Below are positions 27,724-34,688 of a stretch of 34,688 bases of DNA, in pieces. The position numbers and the translations under genes were made by a program. The stretch lies in the IMG/VR virus record IMGVR_UViG_3300020185_000141, positions 1 to 34,688 of that record. One strand, given 5' to 3'. The DNA is from a virus. Each line of letters begins with the position of its first letter. The first letter of the stretch is position 1. The notes below the pieces were generated by a model. That model did no database searches. It saw nothing but the letters and a program-made list of their open reading frames with translations, and had not been told where the DNA came from.

Positions 27724-28806
27724 TTATCTTTCTGCTCTAATATCGCTAAGAGTTTTAAGTGCAGTAGACTCTTTCATTGAACCAAAGCCAGGATCGAACC
27801 CAGTAATGTCACGGAGGTTAGCACTAGCGAGAAGACGAAGATAACGTAACTTGACTCCCTTGGTCACAAACTCTGCGTGTTCAATCTCCCCTTCACTAGA
27901 TTTCTGAGACAGGTTATATAGAATACCTCTCTTAACATCAATCTTAACTAGAGGGAATATATCGCCTGCGACAGTACGTTTAGTAGCATAACGGAATACT
28001 GTTTGACCAGTCTTGACTTTTGCTTCCTTACCGACATATGCTTTGTCACCGGCATCCATACCGAACAATACAATACCATCTATCTTACCGTGACCACATA
28101 CTCCAATCTCTTTGTAACCTTTCTTGCGTCCATAAGAGATTGCTTTGTCTTCACCCCAGTTAGGAGTCTTATCCAAGAACTGCTGGTATGCTTCGTCCAG
28201 TTCGACAGACTCAGTAGCATACTTCTTCTTTAGTTCTGCATGACTTGCGGCACGATCCTTGGCACGTTTATCAAGATCAACACCGGACTTCTTTAGTCGG
28301 TTGGTCAATCGTGCGGCACCAGTCTTACCTTCTTCGACAGACTCTTTCATGTCTGCCATCAATTCTTTTACAGTCTTCATGTCTAGACCCATCTTCTTAG
28401 CAATCCACTGTGCAGATTTACCTTGGTCGATATAGTCATGAAACTCTTTCATCTTTCCTTCTTCGAGGTCTACAGACTCACGCTTAGACTTTTGATGCGC
28501 ATTGTATTCTTTACGTCTCTCTGCATCCGCTTTCTTCTCGGCAGGAGTCATCTGTGATACTGGTTTCTTACCTTCTTCAACAGACTCTTTGATGATCTTA
28601 ACTGGGTATAATGCAGAACCGCCAGTTTTAGGATCGATCTGCATAGCATATGGAACACCTTTCATCTTAGTCTTGTAATCTTTATGAACCTTGGCGTAGT
28701 TCTTCGCAGTCATCTCGATCTCGCCTTTGGCATTTAACTTGCCCATTGCTTCGTCAAGTTCAACTGATTCTACAAGACTTTCTCTTAAATCACTAAACTG
28801 TTTCAC
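27724..28806 (-). CDS. Modular internal-head-type protein with repeated ESVELDEA cleavage-like motifs, 360 aa
   Basis: After a capsid-targeting-like start (MKQFSDLRESLVE), five copies of an ES-V-(E/D)-x-x-E-(A/G) motif divide the first 205 residues: ESVELDEA, ESVEEGK, ESVDLEEG, ESVEEGK, ESVELDEA. LDE and LEE in these fit the T4 prohead-protease rule [LI]xE. Modules between them are basic and helical, one with a helix-turn-helix look (SAQWIAKKMGLDMKTVKELM). The C-terminal module (about 210-360) is alpha/beta with YGRKKGYKEIG and ends DIRAER. It resembles a polyprotein-like internal protein that would be cut and ejected with DNA. Confidence 0.8.
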   Translation of the reverse strand: MKQFSDLRESLVESVELDEAMGKLNAKGEIEMTAKNYAKVHKDYKTKMKGVPYAMQIDPKTGGSALYPVKIIKESVEEGKKPVSQMTPAEKKADAERRKEYNAHQKSKRESVDLEEGKMKEFHDYIDQGKSAQWIAKKMGLDMKTVKELMADMKESVEEGKTGAARLTNRLKKSGVDLDKRAKDRAASHAELKKKYATESVELDEAYQQFLDKTPNWGEDKAISYGRKKGYKEIGVCGHGKIDGIVLFGMDAGDKAYVGKEAKVKTGQTVFRYATKRTVAGDIFPLVKIDVKRGILYNLSQKSSEGEIEHAEFVTKGVKLRYLRLLASANLRDITGFDPGFGSMKESTALKTLSDIRAER

Positions 28807-28808
28807 GT

Positions 28809-28991
28809 TTAACTTCCTCTTGATGCGCCACGAATCATTTTCGTTGCTGCTCGGTTTGTATTATTTAGTTTAAGACTGGGGCCTTGCGACCCCGTCATGT
28901 TAAACTTATTATTTTCAGAACTAGTAGACTGCAACCTTTCTCGTTTCTCTTGAGACATCTTTTTGTTGCGAGGTTTCTTAGTCTTACTCAT
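28809..28991 (-). CDS. Small basic protein, 60 aa
   Basis: Starts MSKTKKPRNKKMSQEKRER and is rich in Lys, Arg, Asn and Ser throughout, ending MIRGASRGS; probably disordered and nucleic-acid binding. It lies 2 bp before the internal-head-type gene and after a terminator, so it may be transcribed with that gene from an unidentified promoter. Function unknown. Confidence 0.7.
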   Translation of the reverse strand: MSKTKKPRNKKMSQEKRERLQSTSSENNKFNMTGSQGPSLKLNNTNRAATKMIRGASRGS

Positions 28992-29003
28992 AAGGTATCC
29001 TTA

Positions 29004-29032
29004 AACATAATAAAGGGGGAGAACACTCCCCC
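29004..29032 (-). terminator. Rho-independent terminator
   Basis: Minus strand GGGGGAG-TGTT-CTCCCCC with a TTTATTAT tail, 13 bp after the stop of the receptor-binding-type gene at 29046. Confidence 0.85.
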
Positions 29033-29045
29033 ACAATAATAATTA

Positions 29046-30638
29046 TCACTCAGGAGCAGAGATAGTTACTGGTCTAGCAAATTTATCTGAGAACAATGTA
29101 AATTCATCCATATTAACAAACAACGTCGAAGGTTCGAAGTATGGGATTGAAGAACTATTCAAGGCAGAACTTGTGATATAATCCGCAGAAACAACTTCCA
29201 CCTGATTTTCATCAACATATTTTATAATACTATATCCTATTTGCTGGTTATCGCTATGCTGTTGGATCATATTACTGTGCAGATCTTCAGCCCAAATAAC
29301 CATAAAATGATCATCATTTAACCACATAGTTTGAATAGACGCAGATTGGGAAGATAAATTTATGTCATCATTTATGTTTGGTCCAGAAAAACTGTTAGGA
29401 TTTGTCCCTAGTTTTCCACCACCTTCTGCACCATTGACTATTATTTCTCTGGCTCCAACACTAATCCAAGTTTTACAATGTTGTTGATCATCATAAAACC
29501 GACTATCATCGATCATTGATTTACTAGAAACTGTATTTAATGGTAACCAACAAAATTGTTCATTGGTGTTGATGTTACTAGCGGTACCTGATCTTCGACT
29601 AGTGGTATGCCAAGTATTGGTAGATTTTTTATATGTGATTACGTACCATTGATTAATGCCTGAGTGATAATTAACATCACGGGACCATGCGCTAGTGTTA
29701 CTACTATGTTGACCCATCAGAACAAAATGAATACTATCACCATCTCTACTATGAGTGACATTAAACCACCCATTGTTACCCTGAGATTCCCAATTAGCTG
29801 GCATATCATAACCATTTCCGCCTTGTATGCCTGTCATCGAAGCAAGACCACTTATAACTGGAGCATAGGGAGATGACTTAACCGACACATTGTTTGAATC
29901 ATAAGCGTCAATTATATAGTGGTCACCTTTAAATTGTTGAAGTCTACCAAAATTAGTATGAGCAGACAATCCGGTACCAGTAAGAATATCTGTTACCGTT
30001 ACAGTTTTATTGACTGGGTCCCAATCAATTTGACTAAAACCACTGCGATATTGACGAGATCCCGCTGAATTGGGAGTAGTTACATACTCAGTATCATAAC
30101 TAGAATACATTACTATACAATTTTCTTTGACCGAATACATAAATTGTTGATATAGACCTCGGCCACGTAAATTTCCACTATAACTACCAGCGTCATAACA
30201 ACCACCTTTAGTTAAAGCTTCACCAACTTGATCATCTATATTAGTTACACTAACTGAATTGTCAGATTCATCAATCTCAAGAATAAAATGGTTTGAACTC
30301 TTCTGACCAGTGAAAATTTTCATATATGCTGTTGTGGAGTTTAACCTTCTTATTCTTAAATTATGAGTTCTATGATGATTATTACTGATATCACTGGTTG
30401 GTCGTGTAAGACCACCCAAATCAGAAAAGGTTGGAGTAGATGATTTAATATCATCAACTTCAAATACATGAGTATGGTAAAAGTTTGGTGAATTCTGGAA
30501 TCTTATAGAGATAAATTTATTACCATTATTACCCCCAACCCAAACATAACCATTGCCAGGCGAATTCCACAAAGATGATTCCGTCACGTTGCTTACTGAA
30601 CCGCCGTTAAACGGTATATCTATGTCCATAAGTGACAT
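29046..30638 (-). CDS. Putative receptor-binding or tail-fibre-associated protein, 530 aa
   Basis: The protein starts MSLMDIDIPFNGGSVSNVTES and is rich in Ser, Asn, Gly, Thr and Tyr, with recurring beta-strand and turn patterns (NFYHTHVFEVDD, RGLYQQFMYSVKEN, GNNGWFNVTHSRDGDSIHF, DDHFMVIWAEDLHSN), like a beta-propeller or beta-rich surface protein. No signal peptide or catalytic motif is seen. It has its own late promoter and terminator and follows the repeat-bearing fibre-type gene, so a host-recognition role is likely. The family is not recognised. Confidence 0.75.
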   Translation of the reverse strand: MSLMDIDIPFNGGSVSNVTESSLWNSPGNGYVWVGGNNGNKFISIRFQNSPNFYHTHVFEVDDIKSSTPTFSDLGGLTRPTSDISNNHHRTHNLRIRRLNSTTAYMKIFTGQKSSNHFILEIDESDNSVSVTNIDDQVGEALTKGGCYDAGSYSGNLRGRGLYQQFMYSVKENCIVMYSSYDTEYVTTPNSAGSRQYRSGFSQIDWDPVNKTVTVTDILTGTGLSAHTNFGRLQQFKGDHYIIDAYDSNNVSVKSSPYAPVISGLASMTGIQGGNGYDMPANWESQGNNGWFNVTHSRDGDSIHFVLMGQHSSNTSAWSRDVNYHSGINQWYVITYKKSTNTWHTTSRRSGTASNINTNEQFCWLPLNTVSSKSMIDDSRFYDDQQHCKTWISVGAREIIVNGAEGGGKLGTNPNSFSGPNINDDINLSSQSASIQTMWLNDDHFMVIWAEDLHSNMIQQHSDNQQIGYSIIKYVDENQVEVVSADYITSSALNSSSIPYFEPSTLFVNMDEFTLFSDKFARPVTISAPE

Positions 30639-30655
30639 TTTTTGTCTCCTAAAAA

Positions 30656-30690
30656 TTAAATTGTTGTTTTTTGTTAAATTGTTGTTTTTT
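30656..30690 (-). repeat. A-rich leader repeat
   Basis: A 17-bp sequence, AAAAAACAACAATTTAA on the minus strand, occurs twice with an 18-bp period between the late promoter at 30706 and the start at 30638. It makes an unstructured leader that could favour translation. Confidence 0.6.
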
Positions 30691-30705
30691 CGTTAATAAT
30701 AAGTT

Positions 30706-30713
30706 TATTTATA
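30706..30713 (-). promoter_or_regulatory. T4-type late promoter
   Basis: TATAAATA on the minus strand, about 70 bp upstream of the 530-aa gene's start, with a repeated A-rich leader between. Confidence 0.8.
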
Positions 30714-30730
30714 CCAAATATTTCTTATAC

Positions 30731-32560
30731 CTAATCATCATACTTACTAGTTGAAGCAAATGCTATGTTAGTTGCAACACCGATTGTTAGTGGTGCACTC
30801 CAGTCAGCAGAGACCGGAGGAGCAGATGTTACAATATGAACAGGTTCTCCAAATCTATCTATTGATGTGGCGTCAAATGGAACTAACTTAGTTGGTTGTG
30901 CAGTTAGATCATTTGCATCATAGACGTATGCTGCACCAGTTTGTTCTATACCACCTTCATAACGATAAGGAGAACCTACAAGTATCTTATCTGAAGTAGC
31001 GGAAACCGCTCCGAAGTAGTCACCAGAAGCTTCTCCACTTAGTTTAGTTGGTTGTGCATTTAAGTCAGTTGCGTCAAATACATAAACTGAACCACTATAG
31101 GATCCATTATCATCATCACCCTTGGCACCCATAATAATATGTTTAGAGGTTATAACAAGATCCAAACTAAATCCGTCATTCATCCATGCATCAAATGCTG
31201 TTATTTTAGTTGGTTGTGCAGTTAGATCATTTGCATCATAGACGTATGCTGAGCCTGCGCCTGTCATATCACCAGAATTGGTACTGACGGTATCCGCCCA
31301 AGAACCTACAACAAGATAGTCCGAGGATATTGCTATTGACTGACCATAACGAGCATTATCACCAGAAGTGCCATCAAATGCGGTTAACTTAGTTGGTTGT
31401 GCATTTAAGTCAGTTGCGTCAAATACATAGACCGCACCTTGTCTATCATCTCCCCAATGTGCCCCTACAGCAACGTACCTTGAAGAAACGCATACGTAAC
31501 TACCGAATCTTTGATCTGGATCGGAAGCCGAATCGAATGCGGTTAACTTAGTTGGTTGTGCAGTTAGATCATTTGTATCATAGACATAGACCGCACCATG
31601 TCCGGCATGGTTCATTGACCCCACAAACAAATTATCCGAGGAAGCGGAAATTTTATACCCGAAGAAGTCACCCGAAGCACCATCAAATGCGGTTAGTTTA
31701 GTTGGTGTAGCAGATAGATCATTGGCGTCATAGACGTAGACTGCTTCATCCTGCCAACAACCGATGAACACTTTATCTGAGTTAGAGGTTAGACTGCTAC
31801 CTGACGGTAAACCGTCTAAAAATAACTTAGTTGGTTGTGTAGTTAGATCATTTGCATCATAAACATAGGTCGAACCTTTATTGAGTCCACCATCATCATC
31901 GCCACTGGCGGATACGAGATAATATCTTGCGACTAATTCTGATGATGCGTTAGTTGTTGATGCTCCACCACCAATAGTAGCTCCACCTGTAACAGTAGAT
32001 CCATCAGCATTATATTTACTAGTTGCAGCAAATGCTGTGTTAGTTGCGACACCAATCGCTAATGGCGAACTCCAACGAGTTGTTGTTGATGTTCCACCAC
32101 CAATAGTAGCTCCACCTGTAACAGTAGATCCATCAGCATCATACTTACTAGTTGAAGCAAATGCTGTGTTAGTAGTTACTCCTATTTCCAGAGGTGAACT
32201 CCAACGAGTTGTTGTTGATGTTCCACCACCAATAGTAGTTCCACCTGTAACAGTAGATCCATCAGCATCATACTTACTAGTTGAAGCAAATGCTGTGTTA
32301 GTTGCGACACCAATCGCTAATGGTGATGACCATCTAGTAGTGGAACTCACACCACCACCTATAGTAGCTCCACCTGTAACAGTAGATCCATCAGCATCAT
32401 ACTTACTAGTTGAAGCAAATGCTGTGTTAGTTGCGACACTAACTAAAATAGGTTTAGTAGATGCTTTAGACCAGTTTGCGTCTTTAATAAAAGGAGTGCC
32501 CGTAGGGGAAAGTGTTACATTTCCTCCTAGTATCAGTCCAGGCTGTAACTTAAAAGCCAT
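30731..32560 (-). CDS. Tail-fibre-type protein with 43-aa repeats and seven-bladed propeller, 609 aa
   Basis: GGAG precedes the ATG. Residues 42-213 hold four tandem 43-residue repeats (VATNTAFASTSKYDADGS, then TVTGGATIGGG). Residues about 214-580 hold seven copies of a blade with YVYDANDLTAQPTKLTAFD, matching FG-GAP or integrin-type beta-propeller repeats. The final residues, SADWSAPLTIGVATNIAFAS followed by TSKYDD, are a truncated fifth copy of the N-terminal repeat. The likely role is a fibre or adhesin binding a host receptor. Late gene; the short repeat at the end may be a recombination scar. Confidence 0.88.
   Translation of the reverse strand: MAFKLQPGLILGGNVTLSPTGTPFIKDANWSKASTKPILVSVATNTAFASTSKYDADGSTVTGGATIGGGVSSTTRWSSPLAIGVATNTAFASTSKYDADGSTVTGGTTIGGGTSTTTRWSSPLEIGVTTNTAFASTSKYDADGSTVTGGATIGGGTSTTTRWSSPLAIGVATNTAFAATSKYNADGSTVTGGATIGGGASTTNASSELVARYYLVSASGDDDGGLNKGSTYVYDANDLTTQPTKLFLDGLPSGSSLTSNSDKVFIGCWQDEAVYVYDANDLSATPTKLTAFDGASGDFFGYKISASSDNLFVGSMNHAGHGAVYVYDTNDLTAQPTKLTAFDSASDPDQRFGSYVCVSSRYVAVGAHWGDDRQGAVYVFDATDLNAQPTKLTAFDGTSGDNARYGQSIAISSDYLVVGSWADTVSTNSGDMTGAGSAYVYDANDLTAQPTKITAFDAWMNDGFSLDLVITSKHIIMGAKGDDDNGSYSGSVYVFDATDLNAQPTKLSGEASGDYFGAVSATSDKILVGSPYRYEGGIEQTGAAYVYDANDLTAQPTKLVPFDATSIDRFGEPVHIVTSAPPVSADWSAPLTIGVATNIAFASTSKYDD
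31922..32437 (-). repeat. Four tandem 129-bp repeats within the fibre-type gene
   Basis: Each unit is 129 bp (43 codons); matching positions of the CCAATAGTAG-type core are near 31971, 32100, 32229 and 32358. The first unit on the minus strand is less similar at its end. These repeats can change in number by recombination. Confidence 0.95.
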
Positions 32561-32592
32561 TTTAATCTCCGTTAATTTTTTTGATTGTTATT

Positions 32593-32620
32593 GACCTAGA
32601 TCGTGATAAGGATCTAGGTC
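32593..32620. repeat. 10-bp perfect inverted repeat (hairpin) upstream of the fibre gene
   Basis: GACCTAGATC and GATCTAGGTC flank an 8-nt loop in the gap between the DUF5824-type gene and the fibre gene. There is no T-run on either side, so it is not a standard terminator; it could be an mRNA-processing or stabilising element. Confidence 0.6.
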
Positions 32621-32645
32621 ATCCTTATTATAATAATGTTGTAGG

Positions 32646-32918
32646 TTAAGCTAAATCTTTGTCGTGGTTAAGACCACCTTTTTTCTTTTTTACGATGAAG
32701 GCATTGACTCTTGCCATTCCCCACTGTTGTGGTGTTGTGCCAGGACGGTGACCTGTCTTCCATGCCGCAACTCCACGATTATAAACTTTTCGCAAAGTAT
32801 CTGAAGAAATACCAGACTTCTTTGATTTCGCAGCGATACCATCTGGACCTTCATCAAGGTCTAGGGTATCATACATTCCATACCTTTTTTCATCAAGGTA
32901 TTGCTTGAAACCTATCAT
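32646..32918 (-). CDS. DUF5824-type protein with capsid-targeting-like N-terminus, 90 aa
   Basis: Starts MIGFKQYLDEKRYGMYDTLD; LDE occurs at residues 8-10 and again in LDLDEG near residue 22, both fitting [LI]xE cleavage. The rest, AKKSGISSDTLRKVYNRGVA then AWKTGHRPGTTPQQWGMARV, is the pattern of the DUF5824 family, found in T4-like phages; its function is not known to me. The basic C-terminal part may bind DNA. It overlaps the nucleotidyltransferase-type gene by 4 nt. Confidence 0.85.
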   Translation of the reverse strand: MIGFKQYLDEKRYGMYDTLDLDEGPDGIAAKSKKSGISSDTLRKVYNRGVAAWKTGHRPGTTPQQWGMARVNAFIVKKKKGGLNHDKDLA

Positions 32919-34582
32919 GCCAAGTCTCCAATCATTTGTGCAAGTACTTTTCGGTCCATATCCAGTCCAAATTTACGAATTGCGTTCGCAGCATGGAAGT
33001 CGTGAGACCTTTTATCACCAGACTTGGACAGTTCCTTCTTAATGTACTGTGCAACTTTAGTGTATTTATTCTTATTGATAGTTTTAGAACCAATCTTATG
33101 CATCAGTTCTGTTGCCCAGTTTTCTAACAATTCATTTTCTTCTGCAACACAATTAGGGACCATCTTACCACCCTTCTTTTTCATACCGACTTCTTTATAT
33201 CCATCCCAACAATCTTCGTCGTACATGTCCTTAAATGACTTGGTGTACTTGGATGGTTTAGTCTTGGCAGTTGCATCACCTGGAGCAGGACCATCCTTCT
33301 TTGCTTTGAAGTGCGCATCACGTTTTGCCTTGGTGGACTTTGCAAGTCCCTTATGGTAACGTGCTGGTTGAGTACCTTCACGATCCTTGATGTCTGGATC
33401 TTGAGACTCATACTTAATTTCAGGACTCGTTGTCTTGAAATTCTTCTTACGCATGATAGTTTTGTTCACTACTTCGAACTCACCGTTCTTATAGTTCACC
33501 ACAACAGGGAGGTTTAGATCGGACTGCATATCTTTCAATACTGCTTCCGCATCTCCGTGTTTCTTTACGTCTTTGCCCTTGTTCTTTGCGATCTTCTTAA
33601 ACAGACGTTGGAGTTCTGTGACCTTGATAGCAGGGTCATTTCTTTTATCGTTCATACGGTCTGCGAAGTGTCGTGTAAATTCGATGTCAATGTTGAACTT
33701 CTTCAACAAACGATCACCGAACTTCTCTAAATCATTAAGTTGCTTCTGGTCAACGTCTTCGGAGATTAACTCAACAGACTCTAACCACTTGCGCATCTTC
33801 TTGCCATCGTTAGTCTCAACGATAACATAGTTCGCACCTAGAACTGATATAGTAGCAACTTCATCACTTTCTTTGATTACTACCATATCACCAACTTCAA
33901 ACAGTTCACCCTGCACGAACTTCTCTCGTGTTTCGGATACTGTCTCTAGTTCTATATGATTACGGAATTCACTGGCTTCCTTCAGTCCCATACCCTTACG
34001 CACGTCATTGAACAACTTACGTGTGTCTGGGTTAGACATTGACTTAGGAACCCCTTGCGAGAATGAAACGAAATCATTCTTCGATGCGTTCTCTCTTTGC
34101 TTAGAGGCAGACATACCTTCAACACCAGTAGCATCTGGATCTCTCTTACCGGCAGATACTATGTTGATATTCTTGAAGTTGTAGAAACCATGTCTGGCCT
34201 TTTGTCCGTTGTATTTTTTCAACAGGACATCGAATTCTGTAATGCGGTCGTCACCTACAACCATAGTTACTGACTTGTAACCTTGGTCATGTAGTGCGAC
34301 CATGGCGTTGATAGCGGTCTTTACCGACTTATCCACCATGATATTCCGTGCATGTTTCGGAAACATCTTACGAGTATGTTTGATTTTATCGGAGTACGAT
34401 AGAGGATTCTTCTTTGCGTCCTGTGATTGTGACACAAATACTTTATAGTCTGCTTTCCCAGACTTCTTCGCTAACGCATCCATTACCTTGCCGTGACCAA
34501 TCGTAGGAGGATTCATACGACCAAACGTGAAAAATACTTCTCTTTCTTCTTCGACAAGGTATTGACTAAAATTCTTAATCAC
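32915..34582 (-). CDS. Nucleotidyltransferase-domain protein with capsid-targeting-like N-terminus, 555 aa
   Basis: A GTG at 34582 overlaps the upstream stop (GTGA). The start MIKNFSQYLVEE resembles a capsid-targeting peptide with LVE. Residues 15-150 form a nucleotidyltransferase domain of the NMN-adenylyltransferase type: TFGRMNPPTIGHGKVMDAL with the TxGH motif, KKNPLSYSDKIKHTRKMF, and VTMVVGDDRITEF. The middle carries an RHF-x2-RMNDKRNDPAI region; near residue 460 is CWDGYKEVGMKKKGGKMVPN, conserved in T4-like marine phages. The C-terminus is basic and helical. Inference: packaged enzyme that makes or adds nucleotide cofactors; activity unproven. Confidence 0.85.
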   Translation of the reverse strand: MIKNFSQYLVEEEREVFFTFGRMNPPTIGHGKVMDALAKKSGKADYKVFVSQSQDAKKNPLSYSDKIKHTRKMFPKHARNIMVDKSVKTAINAMVALHDQGYKSVTMVVGDDRITEFDVLLKKYNGQKARHGFYNFKNINIVSAGKRDPDATGVEGMSASKQRENASKNDFVSFSQGVPKSMSNPDTRKLFNDVRKGMGLKEASEFRNHIELETVSETREKFVQGELFEVGDMVVIKESDEVATISVLGANYVIVETNDGKKMRKWLESVELISEDVDQKQLNDLEKFGDRLLKKFNIDIEFTRHFADRMNDKRNDPAIKVTELQRLFKKIAKNKGKDVKKHGDAEAVLKDMQSDLNLPVVVNYKNGEFEVVNKTIMRKKNFKTTSPEIKYESQDPDIKDREGTQPARYHKGLAKSTKAKRDAHFKAKKDGPAPGDATAKTKPSKYTKSFKDMYDEDCWDGYKEVGMKKKGGKMVPNCVAEENELLENWATELMHKIGSKTINKNKYTKVAQYIKKELSKSGDKRSHDFHAANAIRKFGLDMDRKVLAQMIGDLA

Positions 34583-34688
34583 TTCTTATCACCACCCTTC
34601 GACTTGTTTCTTTTACGTTCGATCTCTTGTTTACGAACAGTCTTCACAAGTTTTCTTGCTTGGCGGTCTATACGTGATTGTATGGCTG
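34579..34688 (-). CDS. Hypothetical protein, 5' end cut by window edge
   Basis: Only the C-terminal 35 residues are in the window, ending in a very basic run (KQEIERKRNKSKGGDKK) and a TGA that overlaps the GTG of the next gene. Likely a virion or DNA-associated protein judging from charge and position; the identity cannot be told. Confidence 0.6.
   Translation of the reverse strand, partial: AIQSRIDRQARKLVKTVRKQEIERKRNKSKGGDKK

Noticed and set aside
28376-28500. Second capsid-targeting sequence inside the modular protein (MKEFHDYIDQGKS)
   Set aside because: It looks similar to the N-terminal motif, but it continues into a helix-turn-helix-like module and is better explained as part of that domain.
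31922-32437. CRISPR-like regular repeats
   Set aside because: The 129-bp units are contiguous, in frame and part of a coding sequence, with no unique spacers.
32037-32594. 185-aa plus-strand frame over the fibre repeats
   Set aside because: It is the antisense of the 129-bp repeats, with a repeated PPPIVAPPVTVDPSASYLLV pattern, no proper start context and no neighbours on that strand.
1-34688. tRNA genes, integrase or attachment sites
   Set aside because: No cloverleaf-like sequence, TTC-A type arm, or recombinase motif was noticed; this is by eye, and a tRNA-scanning program would be decisive.

Overview
The window looks like part of the genome of a marine T4-like myovirus (Caudoviricetes) infecting a Gram-negative bacterium. 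Genes are densely packed, mostly on the minus strand, and joined by 1-4 nt stop/start overlaps. There is a T4-type lysozyme, a class I ribonucleotide reductase pair, SegE-like and SNase-like nucleases, and many small proteins of the sort conserved in T4-like marine phages (DUF6433, DUF5824 and DUF7207 types, DUF6356-like). No photosystem, tRNA or integrase gene is visible, so a cyanobacterial host is not indicated and the host cannot be named.

Two promoter types recur. (i) Near-perfect sigma70 promoters (TTGACA, 17-18 nt, TATAAT) at about 1.58, 2.31, 13.46, 17.81, 18.45 and 23.70 kb precede small genes, nucleotide-metabolism genes and the DUF932 gene; these are probably early or middle genes. 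(ii) The T4 late element TATAAATA occurs at 2346 (+), 8143, 12620, 16462, 27388 and 30706 (all -), in front of membrane, lysis-type, carbamoyltransferase and structural genes.

Layout, left to right. 1-2.3 kb: small unknown genes on the minus strand. 2.36-3.46 kb: two plus-strand genes ending at a bidirectional TTCG terminator. 3.5-8.4 kb (-): small membrane protein, sialyltransferase/DUF115-like protein, HExxH lipoprotein, SNase, 3-TM holin-like protein, two glycosyltransferases, a sulfotransferase-like protein and a small membrane protein. 8.4-12.6 kb (-): radical SAM/SPASM enzyme, GT9-like glycosyltransferase, membrane proteins and a NodU/TobZ-type carbamoyltransferase. 12.7-13.5 kb (-): short early operon with a HAD deoxyribonucleotidase. 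13.5-16.5 kb (-): glycosyltransferase, lysozyme and small conserved proteins. 16.5-18.4 kb (-): DUF932 and small early genes. 18.6-19.4 kb (+): four tiny genes. 19.4-23.7 kb (-): GIY-YIG nuclease, zinc ribbon, NrdB, NrdA with an embedded glutaredoxin, and two unknown genes. 23.7-34.7 kb (-): structural and head-associated genes, including several proteins with T4-like capsid-targeting N-termini and [LI]xE cleavage motifs, two putative receptor-binding or tail-fibre proteins, and a large protein with a nucleotidyltransferase domain.

The most notable observations are: a group of putative packaged/ejected internal head proteins, one carrying an NMN-adenylyltransferase-like domain; sigma70 or late promoters nested between hairpin arms that would otherwise hide the downstream ribosome binding site; a probable leaderless late mRNA at 2359; an NrdA with glutaredoxin inserted before its redox-active C-terminal tail; and a large set of sugar- or base-decorating enzymes (five or six glycosyltransferases, carbamoyltransferase, radical SAM, sulfotransferase-like). 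All family assignments come from reading motifs by eye; no database search was possible.
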